From positions 1-42,068 of IMG/VR virus record IMGVR_UViG_3300018469_000156: a stretch of DNA of 42,068 nucleotides. One strand, written 5' to 3'. This DNA comes from a virus. Numbering within the stretch: the stretch's first letter is position 1; each line of letters opens with the position of its first letter. The notes below the pieces were generated by a model. It was not told the DNA's origin, ran no database searches, and saw only the letters and a program-made list of their open reading frames with translations. Shown in pieces: positions 14,177 to 19,587 of the stretch. The position numbers and the translations under genes were made by a program.

Positions 14177-14440
14177 TTGAATGAGACGGCAAAACTGCTC
14201 ACCTATATTATCCATCTACATCGTCGAGGGTTGCCCTTCCCGCCTCGCAAGGAGGTGGCTGCGCAGCTCGGCATCGCCATCCCGACGATCGACGCCATCA
14301 TTTCGGAGCACATAGCAGCGGGCACTCTGACGGCTGAATATCGCTTTATCGAGAACGATGATGGAGTGAGCCGCTTCGCGAAGAGGAGGGAGCGCTACCT
14401 GATCCCGGCGCAAACCCGCTTGGAGGCTTTTGGGCAATAA
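14177..14440 (+). CDS. Winged-HTH protein, 87 aa, TTG start
   Basis: TTG 14177 is preferred because GGGAGG (14165-14170) sits six bases before it; TTG 14171 would leave no spacing. Residues about 18-50 form an HTH (PRKEVAAQLGIAIPTIDAII then SEHIAAGTL) followed by a wing-like segment (AEYRFIENDDGVSRF) and a basic tail. A regulator or primosome-type DNA-binding protein is possible. It ends the rightward recombination operon, facing a terminator that belongs to the opposite strand. Confidence 0.6.
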   Translation: MNETAKLLTYIIHLHRRGLPFPPRKEVAAQLGIAIPTIDAIISEHIAAGTLTAEYRFIENDDGVSRFAKRRERYLIPAQTRLEAFGQ

Positions 14441-14467
14441 AAACGGCCCGCCGGGGGAAGCGGGCCG
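14439..14467 (-). terminator. Intrinsic terminator for the leftward RHH gene
   Basis: CGGCCCGC (14444-14451) pairs perfectly with GCGGGCCG (14460-14467) around an 8-base loop. Read leftward, the stem is followed by five T residues (complement of 14439-14443). It lies 28 bases past the stop of the RHH gene at 14495. On the plus strand there is no T-run, so it works leftward. Confidence 0.8.
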
Positions 14468-14494
14468 CAAGTCGCGTGGTGTTCTGGCTTGCCG

Positions 14495-14701
14495 CTATAA
14501 ACACACGTCCCCGCCAGGAAAGCTGTCCGCTGCCGCACCGGCAGGCGGAGGATCATGGGCCAGGAACTGCTCGATCATATACACGATCGCCGCGCTGCGG
14601 GTTGGCGGCACCCGTTGCTGGTTGCGCCAAGCATCAATCCTTGCGACTAGCTCCGGCTCGACCCGGACATCGATGTGCGCGGTTTTTCTGCGTCTGATCA
14701 T
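14495..14701 (-). CDS. Ribbon-helix-helix (CopG/Arc-like) protein, 68 aa
   Basis: The start HIDVRVEPELVARIDAWRNQ is a typical RHH beta-strand plus first helix. RSAAIVYMIEQFLAHD is the second helix, and the tail is Pro/Gly-rich. Such dimers bind short inverted repeats and repress. Its gene stands alone on the minus strand with its own terminator and is divergent from a small-gene operon; a perfect 11-bp inverted repeat lies between them. The ATG at 14701 has no clear ribosome-binding site; a promoter candidate would start the mRNA at or near the ATG. Confidence 0.7.
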   Translation of the reverse strand: MIRRRKTAHIDVRVEPELVARIDAWRNQQRVPPTRSAAIVYMIEQFLAHDPPPAGAAADSFPGGDVCL

Positions 14702-14707
14702 GCCGGA

Positions 14708-14736
14708 ACGATAGGGCCACGTCGGGCCACATCAAA
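14708..14736 (-). promoter_or_regulatory. Candidate promoter of the RHH gene, possibly leaderless
   Basis: Read leftward, TTTGAT (14736-14731), 17 bases, then TATCGT (14713-14708). With a usual 6-7 base step, transcription would begin at about the ATG at 14701, giving a leaderless mRNA. This would explain the missing ribosome-binding site. Prediction only. Confidence 0.35.
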
Positions 14737-14813
14737 GGAGATTCGCGCACCGCTGGCGTGCGCGCGGCGGAAGGCGCTCGGCTGATCCCGTTAACCATCT
14801 TTCTCCCTGGACA

Positions 14814-14838
14814 CCAATGTAGCGAAACGCTACATTGG
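14814..14838. promoter_or_regulatory. Perfect 11-bp inverted repeat, candidate operator
   Basis: CCAATGTAGCG (14814-14824) is followed after AAA by its exact complement (14828-14838). It lies 20 bases upstream of the first gene of the 14859-15774 operon and between divergent genes. No T-run follows, so an operator is more likely than a terminator. The binder could be the RHH protein or the XRE protein at 15565. Confidence 0.65.
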
Positions 14839-14858
14839 GTTGGTCAGATAGGAGAGAG

Positions 14859-15071
14859 ATGATGAACATCAAAGAGATTATCGAGGGTTGCCGGCTCGGC
14901 GGGATCAGCTTGGAACAGCGCCTCGCGACGATCGAAGACAGCACGATCCCGGCGATGCGGGCCGAGGCGGCGCTGATTAGCGCCGAGTTGGCCCGGCGCG
15001 GCAACGAGCGGGCCACCCATGATCACTATCACATGAGCCGCGGCGAGCGGCAGATGTACGGCTACGAATAA
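14859..15071 (+). CDS. Hypothetical protein, 70 aa, first gene after the inverted repeat
   Basis: Two consecutive ATGs (14859, 14862) follow a GGAGAGAG ribosome-binding site. The product is helical (MNIKEIIEGCRLGGISLEQR then AEAALISAELARRGNE) with a His-rich end (ATHDHYHMSRG). No family recognised. Being first in a small-gene operon under an inverted-repeat operator, it is a candidate accessory or host-interaction protein. Confidence 0.6.
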   Translation: MMNIKEIIEGCRLGGISLEQRLATIEDSTIPAMRAEAALISAELARRGNERATHDHYHMSRGERQMYGYE

Positions 15072-15079
15072 AACGACGA

Positions 15080-15103
15080 GGGCGGCGGTTGCAGCCGCCG
15101 CCC
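15080..15103 (+). terminator. Strong hairpin between small genes, attenuator-like
   Basis: GGGCGGCGG (15080-15088) and CCGCCGCCC (15095-15103) form a perfect 9-bp GC stem with a 6-base loop. It lies 9 bases past the stop of the preceding gene. It lacks a T-run, so it may only weaken read-through or protect the mRNA end. Confidence 0.5.
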
Positions 15104-15140
15104 ATCGCTTAACGCAGACTAGAGAGAGGGACTTTATAGC

Positions 15141-15329
15141 ATGACCTACGCCCGCGAAGGACGCGCCTTTTACAGCGTCATCACCAACAAGGTCGCCGTC
15201 GAGTACGAGCTGCCGATCGAGGGCGACCTCGGCGAGGGCAGCGAGGAGGCGCGGCAATACGAGGAACTGCTCGACCTCGCCGACATGCACCGTGTCGGCA
15301 TTCACCGCAGCAGTTATCCGCTGCTATGA
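15141..15329 (+). CDS. Hypothetical acidic protein, 62 aa
   Basis: A small acidic protein (VEYELPIEGDLGEGSEEARQ, then YEELLDLADMHRVGI). Size and charge are like many anti-defence proteins that mimic DNA or bind nucleases, but no family is recognised. The ATG at 15141 has GAGAGAGGG upstream. Just before it is AACGCAGACT (15111-15120), which also occurs in the integrase control region (8732-8741). It is coupled to the next gene by ATGA. Confidence 0.6.
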   Translation: MTYAREGRAFYSVITNKVAVEYELPIEGDLGEGSEEARQYEELLDLADMHRVGIHRSSYPLL

Positions 15330-15568
15330 GCGACATTCCCCGCCGCGACCCGCTCGGCCCGATGACGCCCGACGAATTTCGGATATGGACATGGGCCGAG
15401 ATGGCCCGCATCGACCAACTCCACGCCGATGCCGAGCGCAAACGGCAGGAGATGCAATTGGCCCCCAGCCTGTTCCGGCTGGAGGCATGGAAGGTCGGGT
15501 TGGCAGGCATGGCCGCAGGCGCCGGTCTGTTTGCCGCCGGCGCCGCCTTTTTCAAGCTGCTGACATGA
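15326..15568 (+). CDS. Small protein with C-terminal membrane span, 80 aa
   Basis: The N-terminal 50 residues are charged and helical (TPDEFRIWTWAEMARIDQLH then ADAERKRQEMQ). The last 25 form a Gly/Ala-rich hydrophobic segment (GLAGMAAGAGLFAAGAAFF), typical of a tail-anchored membrane protein. It could be holin- or accessory-type; there is no endolysin nearby to support a lysis cassette. ATGA coupling on both sides. Confidence 0.6.
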   Translation: MSDIPRRDPLGPMTPDEFRIWTWAEMARIDQLHADAERKRQEMQLAPSLFRLEAWKVGLAGMAAGAGLFAAGAAFFKLLT

Positions 15569-15774
15569 CCGGCGCCGACCTCGCCGCCACGCTCGCCGCG
15601 CTCGGGCTCACGCAGGAGCAATTCGCCGAGCACATCCACCGCAGCCGCTGCACGGTCAATCGTTGGTGCAATGGCCGGCAGCCGGTGCCGGCGTGGCTCA
15701 CGCTGGCGCTCGACCGGATGCAGAACAAAAACGGCGCCGAAGCGGTGGTGGACGAAAACCGCTCCGACGCCTGA
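15565..15774 (+). CDS. XRE-type HTH regulator, 69 aa (Aca-like position)
   Basis: Residues about 4-52 form a compact XRE helix-turn-helix (LAATLAALGLTQEQFAEHIH, RSRCTVNRWCNGRQPVPAWL). The protein is little more than this domain. It closes an operon of three tiny genes whose promoter region carries a perfect inverted repeat. That layout, small unknown genes followed by a small HTH regulator with an operator upstream, is typical of anti-CRISPR loci. The regulator call is good; the Aca role is a hypothesis. Confidence 0.7.
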   Translation: MTGADLAATLAALGLTQEQFAEHIHRSRCTVNRWCNGRQPVPAWLTLALDRMQNKNGAEAVVDENRSDA

Positions 15775-15800
15775 CCAAGAACCGGGTAGGAGCCCGATCA

Positions 15801-16181
15801 ATGGCTGACGAACCTTTTGCCACACAATACCAACCGACGCAGCCGCCTCCCCGCCGGGCGCGGCGCGGCAACCAATCGTGGTTGCTACTTGGCGCGCTCG
15901 CGCTGGGCTTAATTGGTTTCAGCCTTGCGAGAAATGATTCGCCAGCAGTGAGCACGCCGTCGACGCCGACGGGGAAAATCGACACCCGCCTTGCCGCTAG
16001 CGAGGAGGCGACCTTTGCTAAGGTCGTGCGCGAGAATGGCTATATATGCGGTCACGTCATAACCTCGCAGCGCTGGCTCGATGGAACCGGCTTGAGCCTG
16101 ACCTGCGATAAGTGGACCTACGACTTCCACCAGAAAGCCGGCCGCTGGGCGCTCACAGCCCGGAAAGGGTGGGGCCAGTGA
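15801..16181 (+). CDS. Membrane-anchored protein with periplasmic domain, 126 aa
   Basis: A cytoplasmic Pro/Arg-rich N-terminus (about 1-25) leads to one membrane span (WLLLGALALGLIGFSLA, about 27-43), then a Ser/Thr/Pro linker and a periplasmic domain with two Cys (YICGHVITSQRW, LSLTCDKWTYDF). It resembles no family I can name. An envelope function such as superinfection exclusion is plausible because the next real gene encodes a superinfection immunity protein. ATG 15801 follows a GTAGGAG site. Confidence 0.6.
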   Translation: MADEPFATQYQPTQPPPRRARRGNQSWLLLGALALGLIGFSLARNDSPAVSTPSTPTGKIDTRLAASEEATFAKVVRENGYICGHVITSQRWLDGTGLSLTCDKWTYDFHQKAGRWALTARKGWGQ

Positions 16182-16237
16182 GCGACAACGTCATAAACGC
16201 GCCGGAACGGGCGCCGGGCGGGTGGCCACGCACATGA
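16178..16237 (+). CDS. Possible 19-aa coupling peptide, GTG start
   Basis: A GTGA overlap starts a 19-codon frame (begins VSDNVINAPERAP) that ends in an ATGA overlap with the immunity gene. Being wedged exactly between two genes by start-stop overlaps suggests it is translated, perhaps only to carry ribosomes on to the next gene. It could equally be chance. Confidence 0.35.
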   Translation: MSDNVINAPERAPGGWPRT

Positions 16238-16470
16238 CAATGACCGAAGCCAGCCTTGGACTTCTGATCGGCGTGCTCGCCCTCGGCCCCCTCTATTTCC
16301 TGCCCACGATCGTCGCCCTCGACCGCAGGCACCAGCAACGCTGGCCGATCGTTATCCTGAACGCCCTCCTCGGGTGGACGCTCATCGGTTGGATCGTCGC
16401 GCTGGCATGGAGTGCAAGCCACCAGCCGTCCGGCACGCTGCAATTGCGCCGCGAATGGAAGGCCCAATGA
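16234..16470 (+). CDS. Superinfection immunity family membrane protein (Imm_superinfect)
   Basis: A 78-residue protein with two membrane spans: GLLIGVLALGPLYFLPTIVA and VILNALLGWTLIGWIVALAW, joined by a short basic loop (DRRHQQRWP). The YFLPTIVALDR and NALLGWTLIGWI motifs are those of the family named after T4 Imm, which blocks DNA injection by related phages. Start ATG 16234 is coupled to the preceding frame; ATG 16240 and GTG 16222 are alternatives. Here it would protect the lysogen or infected cell from superinfection. Confidence 0.85.
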   Translation: MTMTEASLGLLIGVLALGPLYFLPTIVALDRRHQQRWPIVILNALLGWTLIGWIVALAWSASHQPSGTLQLRREWKAQ

Positions 16471-16694
16471 GCGACAACGACGCCGATCTGCGAGAAGTAG
16501 CGGTCGCGCTCGCGAATAACTGGCGCGATTATGCAAGCGACCCGGAGCAGTTCACCCTGGCGTGCGACGACATATTCTACGCCCTCGTCACCATCCGCAA
16601 CGCCGCCTTAGCAACAGCGAAGTTTTCTGCGCTGGTCGATGAACTGCACGCGGCGCGCGCGGAGATTGAGCTGCGCGCGTTAACGGGTGGCTGA
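16467..16694 (+). CDS. Hypothetical protein, 75 aa
   Basis: A helical acidic protein (LREVAVALANNWRDYASDPE then FSALVDELHAARAEIELRAL). No family recognised. It is coupled to the immunity gene by ATGA and is the last rightward gene. Its 3' end overlaps the 3' end of the leftward late operon by 15 bases, so the two transcription units meet tail to tail here. Confidence 0.6.
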   Translation: MSDNDADLREVAVALANNWRDYASDPEQFTLACDDIFYALVTIRNAALATAKFSALVDELHAARAEIELRALTGG

Positions 16695-16922
16695 ACGAGC
16701 CGCATCGTCCAACAGGTTCCGCACCACGTCGCACGGCTCTATGACCGACAGCACCCGCCCGTCAGCCAGCCAGATTACGCAGCGCGCCGCCGAATTGGCC
16801 ACTTTTGGCCCGGCGCGCGCCGCTGCGTGCAGCGAGGTGATCTGCCCCACGGCGACCTGCACCGCCCCGCCATCGGCCCGGTGCAGCAGCACCAGAGCCA
16901 CCGCGGCGACCAGGATGATCAC
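16680..16922 (-). CDS. Small membrane or secreted protein, 80 aa, end of the late operon
   Basis: An N-terminal hydrophobic stretch (MIILVAAVALVLLH) is a signal or anchor; the rest (QITSLHAAARAG, ARCVIWLADGRVLSVIE, two Cys) would be periplasmic. Last gene of the late operon, a place where siphophages often keep lysis genes. No spanin or lysis motif can be claimed. Its ATG at 16922 overlaps the preceding stop (ATGA). Confidence 0.55.
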   Translation of the reverse strand: MIILVAAVALVLLHRADGGAVQVAVGQITSLHAAARAGPKVANSAARCVIWLADGRVLSVIEPCDVVRNLLDDAARSATR

Positions 16923-17116
16923 CGCAGCAGCGGTGCCGGCGCCATGCCGGCAACCGCCAGCAAAAACCAGATCAGGATAACCACCGTGATCACGATAAGC
17001 ACGACATGCGCCAGCCTATCGATCGGCGGCGGCAACGGGATGAGCACGCTGATCACGTACCATATCGTGCCGACGATCAGCAGCAGGACGAGCAGCGTGA
17101 TGAGCAGCGTCAGCAT
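16919..17116 (-). CDS. Two-span membrane protein, 65 aa (Thivi_2564-like)
   Basis: Two hydrophobic segments (LTLLITLLVLLLIVGTIWYV and VVLIVITVVILIWFLLAVAG) flank PLPPPIDRL. The pattern of a first span, a short Pro-rich turn and a second span is that of the Thivi_2564 family of small phage and bacterial membrane proteins. A holin-like role is possible, given its place at the end of the late genes, but no endolysin gene was found. ATG 17116 is taken instead of the longer frame to 17323. Confidence 0.6.
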   Translation of the reverse strand: MLTLLITLLVLLLIVGTIWYVISVLIPLPPPIDRLAHVVLIVITVVILIWFLLAVAGMAPAPLLR

Positions 17117-17120
17117 AGCC

Positions 17121-17366
17121 CTATGTCCATTTGAGCGCCGCCACGAGCGCCGCATCGCGGGCGTCCTGGTCGGCACGCTGCACGATGGCCCGCCACTCGG
17201 CATCGCGCTGCCACACCACCGCCGGGCGCATCGGTTCGAGCGGCCCGTCCGGGTCGAGTCCAGCAACGCGCACGCAAACCTGGCGGTCGATCCGCTCCTG
17301 CGCCTCGGAAACCCACCGCGCATGGGCGGCCTCGATCACGCAGCGCGGGGTATCGACGTCACGCAT
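17121..17366 (-). CDS. Hypothetical protein, 81 aa
   Basis: A mixed protein with regular Trp and Arg residues (HARWVSEAQERIDRQVCVRV, AVVWQRDAEWRAIVQRAD). ATG 17366 has GGGAGG nine bases upstream within the previous gene. No family recognised. It overlaps the upstream coiled-coil gene by 8 bases and belongs to the distal late operon. Confidence 0.6.
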   Translation of the reverse strand: MRDVDTPRCVIEAAHARWVSEAQERIDRQVCVRVAGLDPDGPLEPMRPAVVWQRDAEWRAIVQRADQDARDAALVAALKWT

Positions 17367-17562
17367 TGGATGATCCTCCCGGCGGCCCAGTGAGCCGCTC
17401 CAGTTCGTGCCGGCACTCGGCGAGCTCGACCTGTAGGTCGTTCGCCAACCTGGCCGCATTGTCGCGCTGCTGGCGGAACAGGTCCGCCACCCGCATGGCG
17501 CGCTCGAGGTCGCGCTTCATGTCGTCGATCGACGGCGGTTCGCGCCCGGTGTCGTCAAGCAT
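17359..17562 (-). CDS. Coiled-coil hypothetical protein, 67 aa
   Basis: Nearly all of it is one charged helix with heptad spacing (DDMKRDLERAMRVADLFRQQ then LANDLQVELAECRHELERL). This is typical of small phage tail-end or Rz-like helical proteins, but no membrane segment is present. It overlaps both neighbours by 8 bases. Confidence 0.6.
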   Translation of the reverse strand: MLDDTGREPPSIDDMKRDLERAMRVADLFRQQRDNAARLANDLQVELAECRHELERLTGPPGGSSNA

Positions 17563-17857
17563 TGGCCGCCTCCTCTAGTTCGGCGGGCGCCTCCTCCTCG
17601 ACGGCTGGCGCCTTCGCCGCGGCGGCCGCCGCCTTGGCCTCCTCGTAGGCAGAGCGCCATTCGGCGTCCATCTGCTGTTGCGCGTAGGACGCCGCGGCAT
17701 TGTCCATGACGTACTGGACATACGCGGTGTCGTCGGCGAGCGCGCCGACCGGCTCGCCGGCGTCGTTCGTCGGCAGGCTCGCGTTGTACTGCTCGCGCGC
17801 CCAGGTGATGCCGGCCAGTTGGTCGGCGTCCTCGATCGTGACGGTAAAATCAGCCAT
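17555..17857 (-). CDS. Hypothetical tail-associated protein, 100 aa
   Basis: The N-terminal 70 residues (MADFTVTIEDADQLAGITWA then REQYNASLP, YVMDNAAASYAQQQMDAEW) resemble small proteins often encoded right after phage tail-fibre genes. The last 30 residues are an Ala/Glu-rich helix. Three bases after the fibre stop. A fibre-assembly or chaperone role is possible; not shown. Confidence 0.6.
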   Translation of the reverse strand: MADFTVTIEDADQLAGITWAREQYNASLPTNDAGEPVGALADDTAYVQYVMDNAAASYAQQQMDAEWRSAYEEAKAAAAAAKAPAVEEEAPAELEEAANA

Positions 17858-17860
17858 GCC

Positions 17861-19585
17861 CTATCCTCCCAGCCCCACATTCGCGACCAATTGCGCACCC
17901 GATGTCATCACGCGGTTGCCGGTGCCGGTGTTCGCCACGCCGACGAAAAGCCCGTTGCCGTAGGTGACGCCGAGCCAGGCGTTGGTGTCGGCCGGCGAGG
18001 CGCGCGCGGTCCAGGTGATCCCGTCGGGCGAGGTGGCGATGCGATTGGTGCCGACGTTCGCCACGGCCACGAAGGCCCCGGCGCCATAGGTGACGGCGGC
18101 CCACTGATTGAGCGTGATCGTGCGCGCCGTCCAGTTGATCCCGTCGGGCGAGGTCATCACCCTTGTGGCGGCGCCGCTGTTTGCGACCGCAACATAAAGC
18201 CCGTTGCCGTAGGTGACGCCGAACCAAGCGCTGTCGGCGGCCGACGTGCGCGATGTCCAGGTGATCCCGTCGGGGCTGGTCATCACGCGGTTGCCGGTGC
18301 CGCTCTGCGATGTGGCGACGAACAGGCCGTTGCCGTAGCAGACCGCGCGCCATTGCAGCGCTGCTGCGCCGGTGCGTATCGTCCAGGTGATGCCGTCGGG
18401 CGAGGTTTGCACCAGATCGGCGCCGGTGCCGACCGACGCGACGGCGACGAACAGCCCCTTGCCATAGGTGACGCCTTGCCAGTTGGTCGTCTCCGATGCC
18501 GAGGCGCGCGCGGTCCAGGTGATCGCGTCGGGCGAGGTCATTACCCGCGTCGCGGCGCCGGACGAGGACACGGCGACGAACAGGCCGGCGCCATACGTGA
18601 CGCCGGTCCAGTTCCATGCCGTGGCGGCGGTGCGCGCGGTCCAGTTGATGCCGTCGGGCGAGCTCATCACACGCCCGCCGACGCTGCCGGTGGTCGCCAC
18701 GGCGACGAATAGCCCGTTGCCATAGCAGACCGATGTGAACGTGTCGTCGACCGGGTTGGTGCGCGACACCCAGAGCCGGGCGGCGGTTTCGAGCCCGGTC
18801 GAGCCCAGCCGCATAAGCTCGACGCCGCCGCGCACAAGGCTCACGTCGCGCGCCGCGCCCGTGCCGGCATGCACGGTTCCATACCGGGCCACACCCGACA
18901 CCGTCCAATCGCCGAGGAGCGCACGCTCGTAATCGGTCAGCGATATTTCCATGTTGTTCGTGTACGCCGTCGCCGCCGTCTTCCCGACCGCGAGGTTGCC
19001 GTCGGGAATTGTCGTCGCGATGCCGAAATAACTGCTCTGCGGCGTCTCCGTGCCGGTTGCCACATATGACCGCAGCGTCCCGGCACCCGAGGTGAGCCGC
19101 GCGTAGCGCACGCCGCTGCGCCAGAAATCGACCAGCCCGCCTGACAGGACTTCGACTGACGACAGATTGGCGCGGATCGCCGCCGGGTCGCCGGCAACCG
19201 CCGCGGCACCATTGGCGGCGCCGATAAACAGGCTGGCGGCGGTTGTCGCGCTGTCGCCCGGCACCAGCAGATAGCCGCGCCCGGTGCTGGTCGCGCCGTC
19301 CGCGGTGCCGCTGCGCGGCGCGGCGAAGCTGATCGCGGCGTTGTTGTAGCTGGCGCCGATGCGGTAGGCGACCACGTCCGTCGCGCCGGTCAGAGTGGAG
19401 TCCTGAATGGTCACGTCGTCGAGCGTGACGATCCCGTCGCCCACCGCGGCAGTAATGTCGGCGAGCAGTGCCTTGCGTGTGTCGTAGCCGCTCGGTGCCG
19501 CGCCGTTGACGACCGAGAGCTCGAGCAACGCCGACCCGAGATAGGGCGGCGTCCCGGCGGGGAGCTCAGAGATACGGTACGCCAT
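17861..19585 (-). CDS. Tail fibre protein with a C-terminal seven-unit beta-propeller
   Basis: A 574-residue structural protein. The first 250 residues are fibre-like, including DRxxLLGDWTVSG-type segments and GTGAARDVSLVRGGVELMRL, a module shared with the large spike. From about residue 275 to the end there are seven YGxGLFVAV units and six SPDGITW-type units, spaced about 43 residues: a repeat of the BNR-like propeller kind, in which seven blades would close a ring. It is a good candidate for the receptor- or glycan-binding tip. ATG 19585 follows the hub gene by two bases. Confidence 0.8.
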   Translation of the reverse strand: MAYRISELPAGTPPYLGSALLELSVVNGAAPSGYDTRKALLADITAAVGDGIVTLDDVTIQDSTLTGATDVVAYRIGASYNNAAISFAAPRSGTADGATSTGRGYLLVPGDSATTAASLFIGAANGAAAVAGDPAAIRANLSSVEVLSGGLVDFWRSGVRYARLTSGAGTLRSYVATGTETPQSSYFGIATTIPDGNLAVGKTAATAYTNNMEISLTDYERALLGDWTVSGVARYGTVHAGTGAARDVSLVRGGVELMRLGSTGLETAARLWVSRTNPVDDTFTSVCYGNGLFVAVATTGSVGGRVMSSPDGINWTARTAATAWNWTGVTYGAGLFVAVSSSGAATRVMTSPDAITWTARASASETTNWQGVTYGKGLFVAVASVGTGADLVQTSPDGITWTIRTGAAALQWRAVCYGNGLFVATSQSGTGNRVMTSPDGITWTSRTSAADSAWFGVTYGNGLYVAVANSGAATRVMTSPDGINWTARTITLNQWAAVTYGAGAFVAVANVGTNRIATSPDGITWTARASPADTNAWLGVTYGNGLFVGVANTGTGNRVMTSGAQLVANVGLGG

Positions 19586-19587
19586 GC

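Noticed and set aside
15326-15568. Holin of a lysis cassette
   Set aside because: It has one C-terminal span but no adjacent endolysin, and it lies in a regulated small-gene operon rather than with late genes.
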